DNA of 64,000 nucleotides from Halorubrum laminariae (GTDB lineage: Archaea; Halobacteriota; Halobacteria; Halobacteriales; Haloferacaceae): NCBI RefSeq assembly GCF_024494655.1, contig NZ_JANHDL010000002.1, positions 1 to 64,000 on the forward strand, written 5' to 3'. The position numbers were made by a program, and so were the translations under genes. Positions 24,388 through 34,514 of the stretch are shown here, piece by piece; positions within the stretch are counted from its first letter, which is position 1; every line of letters begins with the position of its first letter. The notes below the pieces were generated by a model that ran no database searches, was not told the origin of the DNA, and saw nothing but the letters and a program-made list of their open reading frames with translations.

Positions 24388-24939
24388 TCACTCGTCGGGG
24401 TCCGCCCGCGAGACGACATCCGCCGGAACGCCGGCGACGGTCGCGTTCGGCGGTACATCGTCGGCGACGAGCGAGTTTGCGGCGACGCGCGCGCCCGAAC
24501 CAACCGTGACACCCGGGAGGACGACCGCGCCCGCGCCGATCATCGCGCCCTCCTCTATTACCACTTCGCCGAGGCGGTACTCCTCGTGGAGGAACTCGTG
24601 ACACAGTAGCGTGGCGTCGTAGCCGACGATCGCGTCGTCTTCGACCGTGATCCGCTCGGGCCAGAACACGTCCGGCGTTGACTCCAACCCCCACGACACG
24701 CCTGACCCGACCGTCACGCCGATCCGCGAGAGGAGCCAGTTTTTGAGCCGGAGGCTCGGACTGACCCGCGCGAGCACGATCACGACGTAGTTCCGAACGA
24801 TCGTGAGCGGCGACTTCGCGTCCGGCCACGACCACAGCGAGTTTCGCGGCCCGGGGGTCGGGAACCGATCGAGCCGATCGGCACGGGCGTCTTCGGCCAC
24901 GGTCGTCGCCGCCTCTGTCGCATCGTCCTCGTCAGTCAC
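24388..24939 (-). CDS. Hexapeptide-repeat acyltransferase
   Basis: The 183-residue protein contains left-handed beta-helix repeats ITVEDDAIVGYDATLLCHEF and VVIEEGAMIGAGAVVLPGVT, ending GARVAANSLVADDVPPNATV and VAGVPADVV, typical of O-/N-acetyltransferases of the LbH family using acetyl-CoA. A predicted amphipathic segment (NYVVIVLARVSPSLRLKNWL) may hold it to the membrane. The GTG at 24939 is chosen because a TTTTATTC box lies about 27 bases before it. The acceptor is unknown. Confidence 0.82.
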   Translation of the reverse strand: MTDEDDATEAATTVAEDARADRLDRFPTPGPRNSLWSWPDAKSPLTIVRNYVVIVLARVSPSLRLKNWLLSRIGVTVGSGVSWGLESTPDVFWPERITVEDDAIVGYDATLLCHEFLHEEYRLGEVVIEEGAMIGAGAVVLPGVTVGSGARVAANSLVADDVPPNATVAGVPADVVSRADPDE

Positions 24940-25252
24940 GTGGCCACGTTTGGGCGGGGCGAATAAAAGGGTCGCTGCCGCGAATCCTTCGGGACCGCGA
25001 ATCTCGCCGCTGTCGCGAACTTCACCACTGCCGCGGATATCGTCGCTGTCTCGGATCTCCTGCTGCCGACCGTTTAAGGGCGATAGGACGACCAGCGTCG
25101 CTACGGCAAGTCGAACGACCCACGGTCGGTCGAGGCGGGTGTGCGATCCACCGCCGTGGGACCCGGACGGGGATCGCCTGTTCGCCACCTATGGTCGACA
25201 GCGACGCGTCGACGGCGCGACCGTCCTCTCTCGGGATCACAAAACTGCCGTC
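24940..25252. repeat. 313-bp gap with four imperfect 18-bp tandem units (24995-25066)
   Basis: Units at 24995-25012, 25013-25030, 25031-25048 and 25049-25066 follow the pattern (c/t)cgcga-at-tc-ccgctg. Read on the minus strand they would encode repeated EIRDSG/DIRGSG hexapeptides, but no start or family supports translation. The rest of the gap shows only the acyltransferase promoter (24961-24972). Confidence 0.55.
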
Positions 25253-26536
25253 TCAGGAGCGCATCTCGTCCATGTGTTCGATCCGACGCTCGACGAGGTC
25301 TGCGGTTCCGATGTCGTGTCGGATGCGGACCCGATCGCCGGCAGCGGCGAGCGCGTCGGCGGCCTCCGTCTCCGCCGCTGCGATGGAGTCGCCGCGTCCG
25401 ACGACCGCGAACGCCCGCGAGGTCGTCGTGTAGAGGCCGTCCTCACGCTCGTCGACGCTGGCGTAGTAGAGGAGCGCGTTGCCGACGCTCGACTCGTCGA
25501 CTGCGATCTTCGCGCCCGCGTCCGGGTCCGTCGGATAGCCGTCAGGGACCGCGTACTTGCAGACGGTCGCCTCGCCGGAGAAGTCGAGTTCCGGCAGCGG
25601 CTCTCCGTCGCGGGCAGCGGTGAGCACGTCGAGGAACGGCGTCTCCAGCACGGGGAGAGTGTTCATCGCCTCCGGGTCGCCGAAGCGCGCGTTGAACTCG
25701 ACGACCTTCGGCCCCTCATCCGTGAGCATGAACTGCCCGTAGAGGACGCCCTTGTAGTCGGGGAGCGCGTCGACGACGGCCTCCAGCACGTCGACCGCGG
25801 ACTCGTAGTCGCCCTCGTCCATGAACGGGAGCGACGGCGTCGTGTCGGTGTACGATCCCATGCCGCCCGTGTTGGGGCCCTCGTCGCCCTCGTAGGCGCG
25901 CTTGTGGTCCTGAACCGCCGGCGTCGTCCGGAGGTCGCCATTGGCGACGAACGCCTGCACGGTGAACTCCTCGCCGACGAGCCGTTCCTCCAACACGACG
26001 CGGTCGTACTCGGAGTCGCGGAGATACGCCTTCGCCTCCTCGGCGGTCACCTGGTCACCGATGACCTTCACGCCCTTGCCGCCAGTGAGTCCCACGGGCT
26101 TGACCGCGAGGTCGCCGTCGTACTCGTCGATGTACGCACAGGCCTCGTCGATGTCGTCGAACACCGCGAAGTCGGGACAGCCGGGGATCGATTCCTCGTC
26201 CATGAACCGACGCTGGAACGCCTTGTCCGTCTCCAGTTCGGCCTCCGCGGCGCGCGGGCCGAAGGCGTACACGCCGGCGTCGTCAAGCGCGTCGGCGACG
26301 CCCGCGTCGAGCGCCGACTCCGGACCGATGACCGCTAGGTCCGCACCGACCGACACCGCGTAGTCGGCGATCGCCTCGGCGTCGGTCTCGTTGATGGATT
26401 CGAGTCCCGTCGCCAGTCGCCGAATACCCGGATTTCGATTACTCGCGCAGGCGTATAACTCGCAGTCGTCGGCAACCGCGCGGGCGATCGCGTGCTCGCG
26501 TCCGCCGCCGCCGACGAGGAGTACGGTCTCCGTCAT
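25253..26536 (-). CDS. purD: Phosphoribosylamine-glycine ligase
   Basis: The 427-residue ATP-grasp enzyme makes glycinamide ribonucleotide, the second step of purine synthesis. It starts MTETVLLVGGGGREHAIARA and shows AVKPVGLTGGKGVKVIGDQV (ATP loop), VVLEERLVGEEFTVQAF, NTGGMGSYTDTTPSLPFMD and VVEFNARFGDPEAMNTLPVL (the GDPE catalytic box). The ATG at 26536 is favoured over one 21 bases upstream because the Gly-rich strand follows it directly. purNH and purB lie 4-7 kb downstream on the window. Confidence 0.95.
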   Translation of the reverse strand: MTETVLLVGGGGREHAIARAVADDCELYACASNRNPGIRRLATGLESINETDAEAIADYAVSVGADLAVIGPESALDAGVADALDDAGVYAFGPRAAEAELETDKAFQRRFMDEESIPGCPDFAVFDDIDEACAYIDEYDGDLAVKPVGLTGGKGVKVIGDQVTAEEAKAYLRDSEYDRVVLEERLVGEEFTVQAFVANGDLRTTPAVQDHKRAYEGDEGPNTGGMGSYTDTTPSLPFMDEGDYESAVDVLEAVVDALPDYKGVLYGQFMLTDEGPKVVEFNARFGDPEAMNTLPVLETPFLDVLTAARDGEPLPELDFSGEATVCKYAVPDGYPTDPDAGAKIAVDESSVGNALLYYASVDEREDGLYTTTSRAFAVVGRGDSIAAAETEAADALAAAGDRVRIRHDIGTADLVERRIEHMDEMRS

Positions 26537-26703
26537 GTTCGACGGGTTACCGCACAATAGTGTAAGCGTTACTCTCTACAGACACAGAGATGTGCAGTAT
26601 CGTGGATACACTGTCGGCGTAGCAGTCCGCGTGACAGTCGGTGGTGCGATCGGCGCGCCGACCGGTGTGACGGGTTTTTGCCGCGTCGGATCGAACCGGA
26701 TGT

Positions 26704-28923
26704 ATGTCACAGCCGACGGTGCGGAACCGCCTCGACGAGGAGGCGAGTCCGTATCTCCGACAGCACGCCGACAACCCGGTCAACTGGCAGCCGTGGGGCG
26801 AGGAGGCGTTCGAGCGCGCCCGCGAGCACGACGTGCCCGTGTTCGTCTCCATCGGCTACTCGTCGTGCCACTGGTGTCACGTGATGGCCGAGGAGAGCTT
26901 CGAAGACGAGTCGGTCGCCGCCGTCCTCAACGAGGAATTCGTCTCGGTGAAAGTCGACCGCGAGGAGCGGCCGGACGTAGACAGCACGTTCATGACGGTC
27001 TCACAGCTCGTCACCGGCGGCGGTGGATGGCCGCTCTCGGCGTGGTGTACGCCCGAGGGGAAGCCGTTCTACGTCGGGACGTACTTCCCGCCGGAGCCGC
27101 GGCGGAACCAGCCCGGATTCCGGGAGTTGTGCGAACAGATTTCGGAGTCGTGGAAGGACCCGGAACAGCGCGAGGAGATGCGACACCGCGCGGAGCAGTG
27201 GGCGTCGAGCGCGAGGGACGAGCTGGAATCGGTTCCCGACGACCTCGGCGGTGACCCGCCCGGGTCGGAGCTGCTTCAGGAGGCGGCCGCCGCCGCGGTC
27301 CGCGGCTACGACGAAGAGTACGGCGGGTTCGGGAGCGGCGGAGCGAAGTTCCCGATGCCGGGCCGGATCGACCTGCTGTTCCGCGCGTACGCCGAGAGCG
27401 CTCGCGAGAGCGCGCTGGCGGCTGCGACCGGAACGCTCGACGGGATGGCGTCAGGTGGGATGTACGACCAGATCGGCGGCGGCTTCCACCGGTACGCGGT
27501 CGACCGCCAGTGGACGATCCCGCACTTCGAGAAGATGCTGTACGACAACGCCGAGCTACCCATGGTCTACCTCGACGGATACCGGGTCACCGGGAATCCC
27601 TCGTACGCCCGCGTCGCGAGCGAGACGTTCGGCTTCCTCGATCGCGAACTTCGTCATCCGGAGGGCGGGTTCTTCAGCACGCTCGACGCGCGGAGCCGGC
27701 CGCCGACAGACCGCACCGGCGGAGATTCGTCGGACGCCGAAATCGGAGACGTGGAGGGGGCCTTCTACGTCTGGACGCCTGACGAAGTCGACGCGGTTCT
27801 GGACGACTCCGCGGCGTCGATCGCCAAGCAGCGGTACGGGATCCGATCGGGTGGGAACTTCGAGCGCGGGACGACCGTCCCGACGGTCGCGGCGTCGATC
27901 GAGGAGATCGCCGACGAGCGCGACCGTCCGGTAGAAGAAATTCGCGAGACCCTGACCGAGGCGCGTGTTGCCCTGTTCGAAGCGCGAGAGTCGCGACCGC
28001 GTCCCGCCCGCGACGAGAAGGTTCTCGCCTCGTGGAACGGCCGAGCGATCTCCGCGTTCGCGGACGCAGGCCATACGCTCGGCGAGCCCTACGCCGACAT
28101 CGCGCGCGACGCGCTCGACTTCTGCCGGAGGCGACTGTACGACGCCGAGACGGGAGACCTCGCGCGGCGCTGGCTCGACGGTGACGTGCGGGGTCCGGGG
28201 TACCTCGACGACTACGCGTTCCTCGCGCGCGGCGCGCTCGACGTGTACGCGGTCACCGGTGATCCGGAGCCGCTCGGATTCGCGTTGGATCTGGCCGACG
28301 CCATCGTCGACGACTTCTACGACGCCGACGCGGGAACCGTCTACTTCACGCGGGAGCCGGGCGTGGACGCGGACGATGCGGGAGCAAACGACGGGGCCGA
28401 CGGCGGGCCCGGATCGCTTTTCGCCCGGCCGCAGGAGTTCACCGATCGGTCGACCCCGTCGAGCCTCGGCGTCGCGGCGGAGACACTCGCGATGCTCGAC
28501 GGGTTCCGGCCCGACCGGCGGTTCGCCGAGATCGCGGAGGCCGTCGTGACGACGCACGCCGACCGGATACGCGCGAGTCCGCTGGAGCACGTGTCTCTCG
28601 TTCGCGCCGCCGAGCGAGTCCGAACCGGCGGTATCGAGGTGACGATCGCGGCCGACGCGGTCCCCGACGAGTGGAACGAGACGCTCGGCGAGCGGTACCT
28701 CCCGGGAGCGCTCGTCGCGCCGCGGCCGCCGACCGCGGACGGTCTCGACGAGTGGCTCGATCGGCTCGGTCTGGAGTCGGCCCCGCCGATCTGGGCGAAC
28801 CGGAACAGCGAGGACGGTGAGCCGACCGCGTACGTCTGCGAGGAGAGAACCTGTTCACCGGCGGAGACCGATCTCGACGCGGCGCTGGCGTGGCTCGGGT
28901 CCCGGGGACAAGAAGATCGATAG
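26704..28923 (+). CDS. DUF255 thioredoxin-domain protein (YyaL/spermatogenesis-associated type)
   Basis: The 739-residue cytosolic protein has an N-terminal thioredoxin fold with [16 protein letters not shown] (Cys55, Cys58), [15 protein letters not shown], and [20 protein letters not shown], followed by a six-hairpin-like alpha/alpha barrel ([46 protein letters not shown]). Family members are broadly conserved but of uncertain activity, possibly cellobiose epimerase-like. The ATG fits the conserved N-terminus. Divergent from purD with a 167-base gap. Confidence 0.9.
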   Translation: MSQPTVRNRLDEEASPYLRQHADNPVNWQPWGEEAFERAREHDVPVFVSIGYSSCHWCHVMAEESFEDESVAAVLNEEFVSVKVDREERPDVDSTFMTVSQLVTGGGGWPLSAWCTPEGKPFYVGTYFPPEPRRNQPGFRELCEQISESWKDPEQREEMRHRAEQWASSARDELESVPDDLGGDPPGSELLQEAAAAAVRGYDEEYGGFGSGGAKFPMPGRIDLLFRAYAESARESALAAATGTLDGMASGGMYDQIGGGFHRYAVDRQWTIPHFEKMLYDNAELPMVYLDGYRVTGNPSYARVASETFGFLDRELRHPEGGFFSTLDARSRPPTDRTGGDSSDAEIGDVEGAFYVWTPDEVDAVLDDSAASIAKQRYGIRSGGNFERGTTVPTVAASIEEIADERDRPVEEIRETLTEARVALFEARESRPRPARDEKVLASWNGRAISAFADAGHTLGEPYADIARDALDFCRRRLYDAETGDLARRWLDGDVRGPGYLDDYAFLARGALDVYAVTGDPEPLGFALDLADAIVDDFYDADAGTVYFTREPGVDADDAGANDGADGGPGSLFARPQEFTDRSTPSSLGVAAETLAMLDGFRPDRRFAEIAEAVVTTHADRIRASPLEHVSLVRAAERVRTGGIEVTIAADAVPDEWNETLGERYLPGALVAPRPPTADGLDEWLDRLGLESAPPIWANRNSEDGEPTAYVCEERTCSPAETDLDAALAWLGSRGQEDR

Positions 28924-28985
28924 GCGTATCGCCGGCCGATTTAATACCCGGGCAGACCCGTGTACGGTAGCGGCACAGTGATACA

Positions 28986-30128
28986 ATGAGTGACGCCCAG
29001 CTATCCGAGGGTGACGTTCTCCGCCGGATGTACCGACTCACCGCGGATCAAGAACGATCCTTCGAGGACAAAGTTCCGGACTTGCTCGATCTGGGACGAG
29101 AGTATCTCGGAGTGGAGGTCGGATTCCTCACCGAGATCGCCGACGACACGCAACTGATCGTCGAGGCACGCGGCGACCACGACCGTCTGCAACCCGACTC
29201 CAGTTGCCCGCTGTCGCGGGCGTACTGCCGGAAAACGATCGATGTCGACGGCGCGTTGACCGTACAGCACGCCCGCGTCGAGGGGTGGGAAGACGACGCG
29301 GCCTACGACGAGTTCGGACTCGAGGCGTACATCGGTGCCAAGGTCCTCGTCGACGGCGAGGTGTACGGGACCTTCTGTTTTGCCGACACCGAACCGCGGG
29401 ATCGCCCGTTCTCCGAGACCGAGGAGACGTTCGTGGAACTGATGGCCCAGTGGGTCGGCTACGAGATTTTCCACACGCAGGCGAAAGAGCGCATCCAGAC
29501 GCAGCGGGACCAGCTCGCGGAGTTCACGCGGATTGTCTCACACGACATCCGGAACCCGCTCGGCATCGTCGAGGGATACCTCGAACTGGCCGAAGAGACC
29601 GGCGACCCGGAGCACTTCCGACGATGCCGAGAGGCGGTGAACCGGATGGAGTCGCTGGTTGACGACCTGTTGTTTCTCACCCGCGAGGGACAGACGATCG
29701 GCGGGCGCGAGTCGATCTCGCTCGCGGAGTTGGTCCGCGAGTGCTGGTCGTTCGTGGACGCCGACGACGCGACTCTGCGCGTCGAGACCGATCGCGACCT
29801 CTACGGCGACTGGAGTCGACTCCAGCAGGTGTTCGAGAACCTCTTTCGGAACGCGATCGAGCACGGCGGCGACGACATCACGGTGACCGTCGGCGACCTC
29901 GAGGACGGCACCGGAGTCTACGTCGCCGACGACGGGGTCGGGATTCCGGAAGACGTCCGCAAAGACGTGTTCGTCGACGGATACACGACCGGCGAGTCCG
30001 GAACCGGCCTCGGGCTGACGATCATCCGTCAGGTCGTCTCGGCGCACGGCTGGACGATCGACGTGGTCGAGAGCGCCGAGGGCGGCGCGCGGTTCGAGAT
30101 CCGCGGGATGGAACCCGAAGCGGAGTAG
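28986..30128 (+). CDS. GAF-domain sensor histidine kinase
   Basis: The 380-residue soluble kinase has a GAF domain (about 25-160, ending AYIGAKVLVDGEVYGTFCF) linked to HisKA with FTRIVSHDIRNPLGIVEGYL (phospho-His176) and an HATPase domain: QVFENLFRNAIEHGGDD (N box), YVADDGVGIPEDVRKDVF (G1) and GTGLGLTIIRQVVSAHG (G2). There are no membrane helices, so the ligand is cytoplasmic. No response regulator is adjacent. A TTTAATAC box (28939-28946) precedes the ATG by about 40 bases. Confidence 0.9.
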   Translation: MSDAQLSEGDVLRRMYRLTADQERSFEDKVPDLLDLGREYLGVEVGFLTEIADDTQLIVEARGDHDRLQPDSSCPLSRAYCRKTIDVDGALTVQHARVEGWEDDAAYDEFGLEAYIGAKVLVDGEVYGTFCFADTEPRDRPFSETEETFVELMAQWVGYEIFHTQAKERIQTQRDQLAEFTRIVSHDIRNPLGIVEGYLELAEETGDPEHFRRCREAVNRMESLVDDLLFLTREGQTIGGRESISLAELVRECWSFVDADDATLRVETDRDLYGDWSRLQQVFENLFRNAIEHGGDDITVTVGDLEDGTGVYVADDGVGIPEDVRKDVFVDGYTTGESGTGLGLTIIRQVVSAHGWTIDVVESAEGGARFEIRGMEPEAE

Positions 30129-30144
30129 CTAGAGTGACCGCCCG

Positions 30145-31749
30145 TCAGTCGTGCCGGAAACAGCGCGCTCCGGTGAACGCCATCGCCATGTCGTATTCGT
30201 CGGCGGCGGCGATCACGTCCTCGTCGTTGACGGAGCCGCCGGGTTGGATGACGGCCTCGATTCCCGCCTCCGCGGCCTCCTCGATCGCGTCCGGGAACGG
30301 GAAGAACGCGTCAGAGGCCATCACCGCGCCCTCGGCCGACTTGCCGTCCGCGTCCTTCTCGGCTTTCATCGCCGCGAGCGTGACGGCGTCGACGCGCGAC
30401 ACCTGTCCCATGCCGACGCCGACCGTCTCGGTGCCTGTCGCGAACAGGATGCCGTTCGATTTGACGTGTTTGAGCGTCTTCCACGCGAACACCAGCGTCT
30501 CCAGCTGCGCGTCGGTCGGTTCGCGCTCGGTGACGACCTCAAGGTCGTCGGCCGTCGGCGACTGACGGTCGCGCTCCTGAACGAGCCGTCCGCCGACGAT
30601 CGGCTTCTCCGTGAACCGCTCGGTGAAGCGCTCGTCGCCCTCGCCGAGCGATCCCACGTCGAGCACGCGGAGGTTCTTCTTCTCGCGGAGCACGTCGAGC
30701 GCGCTCTCGGTGTAGCCGGGCGCGACGACGACCTCTTTGAACGAGTCGGCGACCGCGGTCGCGGTGTCGGCGTCGCACTCGCGGTTCAACGCGACGATGC
30801 CGCCGAACGCGGACTTGGCGTCAGTGCGCAGCGCGCGGTCGTAGGCGTCCGCGAGCGTGTCGCTCGTCGCGCAGCCGGCGGGATTGGTGTGTTTGATCAC
30901 CGCGGCGGCGGGGTCATCGAACTCCTTGACCAGATCGAGGGCGGCGTCGGCGTCGTTGTAGTTGTTGTACCCCATGCCCTTCGCGCCGGGGTTCAGCTGT
31001 GGTGCTCCGACGACGCTCGCCTCCTCGCACCCGTCGTCGGCGTACAGCGCGGCGTCTTGGTGCGGGTTCTCACCGTACCGGAGTTCGGCGGCGCGCTCTT
31101 CGGAGGCGAATCGCCGCTCGGGGAAGTCGCCGCCGGTGTCGCCGTCGACGGCGACGTCGACTGCCTCGCCGTCTGCGTCTCGTTCGACCGTCACGCGGTC
31201 CGACGCGAACCACCGGACTGCACGCGGGTACGCCGTGAACTCTGCCTCGTGGAGCACGCGGTCTTTCAGCGACTCGGCGTCGTCGTCGCCGTAGACGGGG
31301 ACCGCCTCTTGGGTCACGATCGGACCGGCGTCGACGGCCTCGGTGACGACGTGGACGGTGCAGCCCGTGGTTCGGACACCGGCGTCGAGCACCTGCTCGT
31401 GGGCGTCCGTGCCGGGGAAGGCGGGCAGCAGCGAGGGGTGGACGTTCAGTGTCGTCGGGACCGCATCGAGGAACTCGTCTGTCAGGACGCGCATGTATCC
31501 GTCAAGGCAGACGAGGTCGATGTCGTATCCAGAGAGCCGGTCGACAATCCGGCGCTCGTGGGACTCACGGGACTCGCCGTCCTCCCGCTCGACGACCTCG
31601 GTGGGAATCCGGCGCTCCGTCGCGGCCTCGACCACGGGTGCCTGCTCGCGGTTCGTCAGCACGACCGACAGCTCCGCGCCCCCCGGCGCGAGGTCGGCGA
31701 TGTGTCTGAGGTTCCGTCCCCGGTTGCTCGCGAGTCCGGCGATCTTCAT
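30145..31749 (-). CDS. purH: PurN-PurH fusion: glycinamide and AICAR formyltransferase
   Basis: The 534-residue haloarchaeal fusion joins a PurN-type domain (about 1-200: MKIAGLASNRGRNLRHIADL, LNVHPSLLPAFPG with the active His, TVHVVTEAVDAGPIV) to an AICAR formyltransferase domain (about 210-534: RYGENPHQDAALY, AVIKHTNPAGCATSDTLADA, GRLVQERDRQ, MASDAFFPFPD, VIQPGGSVNDEDVI, ending CFRHD). It performs the two folate-dependent formylations of purine synthesis. No bacterial-type IMP cyclohydrolase domain is present, so a separate archaeal enzyme must do the last step. The ATG at 31749 begins the Rossmann strand. Confidence 0.92.
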   Translation of the reverse strand: MKIAGLASNRGRNLRHIADLAPGGAELSVVLTNREQAPVVEAATERRIPTEVVEREDGESRESHERRIVDRLSGYDIDLVCLDGYMRVLTDEFLDAVPTTLNVHPSLLPAFPGTDAHEQVLDAGVRTTGCTVHVVTEAVDAGPIVTQEAVPVYGDDDAESLKDRVLHEAEFTAYPRAVRWFASDRVTVERDADGEAVDVAVDGDTGGDFPERRFASEERAAELRYGENPHQDAALYADDGCEEASVVGAPQLNPGAKGMGYNNYNDADAALDLVKEFDDPAAAVIKHTNPAGCATSDTLADAYDRALRTDAKSAFGGIVALNRECDADTATAVADSFKEVVVAPGYTESALDVLREKKNLRVLDVGSLGEGDERFTERFTEKPIVGGRLVQERDRQSPTADDLEVVTEREPTDAQLETLVFAWKTLKHVKSNGILFATGTETVGVGMGQVSRVDAVTLAAMKAEKDADGKSAEGAVMASDAFFPFPDAIEEAAEAGIEAVIQPGGSVNDEDVIAAADEYDMAMAFTGARCFRHD

Positions 31750-31937
31750 ACACAAGAGCACCGACCGATCGGGTATATCGATTGCGGTCCGTCGCAGCGA
31801 TAGATCCACGTTCGCGGATAAGAATCGGGAGACGGTTCGATATCTGCGTCGAACCTATCCACATCCGTGCGATTCACCCCGTGTCCAGATGAGTCGCCAT
31901 CGACACGCTTTTGCTGGCTCCGGCGGCACTCGCGGAC

Positions 31938-33431
31938 ATGACCGACGACTCCGAACCGACGGACGACGACACCATCTCCGGGCTGTCTCGGTCCGATCCC
32001 CTTGCGGCCGTCTCGCCGCTCGACGGTCGGTACGCCTCCCGTACCGCGCCGCTGTCGCCGTACGCGAGCGAGGCCGCGCTCATGCGCGCAAGAACACGCG
32101 TCGAGGTCGAGTACCTGATCGCGCTTGCCGACCTCGACGCGACGCCGATCGGGCTCGACGAGACCGCGCGCGAGGCGCTCCGCGGACTCTACGCCGAGTT
32201 CTCCGCGGACGACGCGCGACTGATCAAGGCGCTCGAAGTCGAAGGCGCAGCGGGGTATGCCGCGACGAACCACGACGTGAAGGCGGTCGAGTACTTCCTG
32301 CGCGTCCGGCTCGACGAGCTGGCGAACGCCGATGAGGGCGACGGGCAGTCTGTCCGGTCCGACGAGCCGATCGGCGACGCCGAGTCGCTGTACCCGTGGA
32401 TACACTTCGGGCTCACGAGCGAGGACGTGAACAACCTCGCGCACCGACTCCTCATCAAGGGAGCCGTGAGCGAGGCGATCGTCCCCGCGATCCGCGAGGT
32501 GCGCGACGCGCTCGCCGACCTCGCGCGGGAGCACCGCGACACGCCGATGCTCGCTCGCACTCACGGCCAGCCCGCGACACCGACCACCTTCGGCAAGGAG
32601 ATGGCGGTGTACGCGGCGCGGCTCGGGCGCGCGCTCGGGCGAGTCGTGGTCGCTACCGGCGACCTCTCGGGCAAGCTTGCGGGCGCGTCGGGCACCTACG
32701 CCGCGCACGAGGCCGCGTACCCCGACGTCGACTGGCGGGCGTTCGCCGAGTCGTTCGTGCGCGGGCTCGGTCTGGAACACACGCCGCTCGCGACACAGGT
32801 GAATCCCTGCGACGACCTCGCGGCGCTTTTCGACGCTCTTCGAGGCGTCAACAACGTCCTCCTTGATCTCGATTTGGACGTGTGGCTGTACGTCTCGGAC
32901 CGCTATCTCGGTCAGCGGACGGTCGAGGGAGAGACGGGCTCGTCGACCATGCCGCACAAGGTGAACCCGATCGACTTCGAGAACAGCGAGGGGAACCTCT
33001 CGAAAGCGAACGCCGACCTCACCTTCCTCGCCGACTACGTCACCGACTCGCGGCTCCAGCGCGATCTGTCGGATTCGACGGTCAAACGCAACGTCGGCGC
33101 GGCGCTCGCCCACTGTCTCATCGGCTACTCGAAGGCGGACGACGGGCTCTCGAAGGTCGTTCCGAACGAGACGGTGATGCGCGAGGAGCTGGAGGCGACG
33201 CCCGAGGTCATCGGCGAGGCGGTCCAGACGATCCTCCGGCGTGAGGGCGACACCGATGCCTACGAGCGCGTGAAAGAGCTTACCCGCGGCCGGTCGGTGA
33301 CCCTCGACGACTTCCGCGAGTTGTTCGATACGCTCGACGTCGACGAAGACGTTCGCGCGGAGCTGAAAGCCCTGACGCCAGCCGGCTACACCGGCGTCGC
33401 CGACGACCTCGTCGACGAGATCGACGAATAG
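31938..33431 (+). CDS. purB: Adenylosuccinate lyase
   Basis: The 497-residue enzyme removes fumarate from SAICAR and adenylosuccinate in purine synthesis. Family features: AVSPLDGRYASRTAPLSPYA at the start, ARTHGQPATPTTFGKEM, and the signature loop GSSTMPHKVNPIDFENSEGN with the catalytic Ser. The first 20 residues are an acidic halophilic extension. ATG 31938 follows a short AT-rich leader; an in-frame start at 31911 is rejected. It is divergent from purNH over 188 bases, placing three purine genes within 8 kb. Confidence 0.95.
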   Translation: MTDDSEPTDDDTISGLSRSDPLAAVSPLDGRYASRTAPLSPYASEAALMRARTRVEVEYLIALADLDATPIGLDETAREALRGLYAEFSADDARLIKALEVEGAAGYAATNHDVKAVEYFLRVRLDELANADEGDGQSVRSDEPIGDAESLYPWIHFGLTSEDVNNLAHRLLIKGAVSEAIVPAIREVRDALADLAREHRDTPMLARTHGQPATPTTFGKEMAVYAARLGRALGRVVVATGDLSGKLAGASGTYAAHEAAYPDVDWRAFAESFVRGLGLEHTPLATQVNPCDDLAALFDALRGVNNVLLDLDLDVWLYVSDRYLGQRTVEGETGSSTMPHKVNPIDFENSEGNLSKANADLTFLADYVTDSRLQRDLSDSTVKRNVGAALAHCLIGYSKADDGLSKVVPNETVMREELEATPEVIGEAVQTILRREGDTDAYERVKELTRGRSVTLDDFRELFDTLDVDEDVRAELKALTPAGYTGVADDLVDEIDE

Positions 33432-33492
33432 CGTGGGAGCCGACGACTCGGTCGCCACAAGAGGTTTACCGCTCGCCGCAGACCACTCGACG

Positions 33493-33804
33493 ATGCCCTC
33501 CCAGAACGACGACGAGACGGAGTATTCCGTCTTCGGCAACGACGCGGAGAACGCGATCGACCAGTCCAACGACGACCGCGCCGATCCGGAGGCCGCGGAC
33601 CTCGGTGGCGACGCCGACGGCTGTCCGAAGTGCGGCGGCACGGAGACCGAGGTCGACGAGATCGCGACGAGCGGCACCGGCCTCACCAAGATGTTCGACG
33701 TGCAGAACCGGAAGTTCCAGGTCGTTTCGTGTGCGAACTGCGGCTACTCGGAGCTGTACAAGGGCCAGTCGACGGGGAACGCAATCGACTTCTTCATCGG
33801 CTGA
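33493..33804 (+). CDS. Zinc-ribbon nucleic-acid-binding-like protein (103 aa)
   Basis: After a 40-residue acidic tail the protein has a zinc ribbon, DGCPKCGGTETEVDEIATSG ... FQVVSCANCGYSELYKGQST, ending NAIDFFIG. This C-terminal pattern is a conserved archaeal and bacterial small zinc-ribbon family. Function unknown. The gene begins 61 bases after purB and may share its transcript. Confidence 0.75.
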   Translation: MPSQNDDETEYSVFGNDAENAIDQSNDDRADPEAADLGGDADGCPKCGGTETEVDEIATSGTGLTKMFDVQNRKFQVVSCANCGYSELYKGQSTGNAIDFFIG

Positions 33805-33888
33805 CGGCGCGCTTCTCGTCGAGCGCGCGCGTATCGATGTATCGCGGAGACGCGCCGTTCGCGGAGACGCGCCGATCGCAGGGGAATA

Positions 33889-34375
33889 TTAACTTACGCA
33901 TCGGTTCCAGCAGACGGCGAAGGTTTGGAGCCACGATTCTGCCGCCGTCGGCTCCGTATTGTTTAACGTATTTGAAAACAAAGAAGTTCGTCGTTTTACT
34001 TCTCGAAAGACACGTTCGACAGCATTCCGCATTCCATGACGAGTAATTTGAAATCGGAGTGAGGTTCGTGAGAGTGAAACTGTTAGATGTCCACCAGCAT
34101 CAACGAGAAATAGCGTATCCTCAACGTGGCGTTTCTCTCTGAGAACGCGGAGAAACACCAGCGTGAATTGTTGGTTTTGGACGGGAAATACGTCAACATG
34201 AAGGAATTCGTTTGTACGAGGATCGACGGCGGCATACAGCCAGAATCAGTCTGATTCGATCTGAATCGTAGTCTCATCGACCGCAACTCGATTCGGGCTC
34301 GCACCGTCAGATGGCTGTAGATCGGCATTCTGGATCCAGTTGTGAATTTCTGTTTGACAGATTTGTTGAAATCAT
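33889..34375 (-). mobile_element. IS6-family transposase remnant
   Basis: On the minus strand, EIHNWIQNADLQPSDGASPN, VDETTIQIESD, a TGA stop (34246-34248), FWLYAAVDPRTNEFLHVDVF, FLVDAGGHLTVSL, and FQITRHGMRNAVERVFREVK to WLQTFAVCWNRCVS match the DDE core of haloarchaeal IS6-type transposases. The N-terminal third and start codon are missing, and the in-frame stop lies between the first DDE Asp and the second. The element is inactive; terminal repeats were not recognised. Confidence 0.8.
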
Positions 34376-34514
34376 CAGAATTTGATATTTTCACGTCCTC
34401 AATCGCTCAGTACTGGAACCTCACGAATCGCTCAACACAGGCGAAGGAACGAGCGATCTGTGGTGCTGTGGCGCGTGCCTCCGAGCGGTCGCCAGAGGCG
34501 ACCGAGAGGAGCAC

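Noticed and set aside
24995..25066. CRISPR array
   Set aside because: Adjacent 18-bp units have no spacers and are imperfect; no cas genes are near.
30151..31803. 550-codon plus-strand open frame opposite purNH
   Set aside because: Antisense shadow of a high-GC gene; its Val/Arg/Asp-rich translation has no domain, whereas the minus strand encodes every formyltransferase motif.
31746..33689. 647-codon minus-strand open frame opposite purB
   Set aside because: Runs across purB and the zinc-ribbon gene in antisense; no motifs; an artefact of few stop codons in GC-rich DNA.
33889..34375. Active insertion sequence
   Set aside because: The transposase lacks its N-terminus and has an in-frame stop; no paired terminal repeats or target duplication were recognised.
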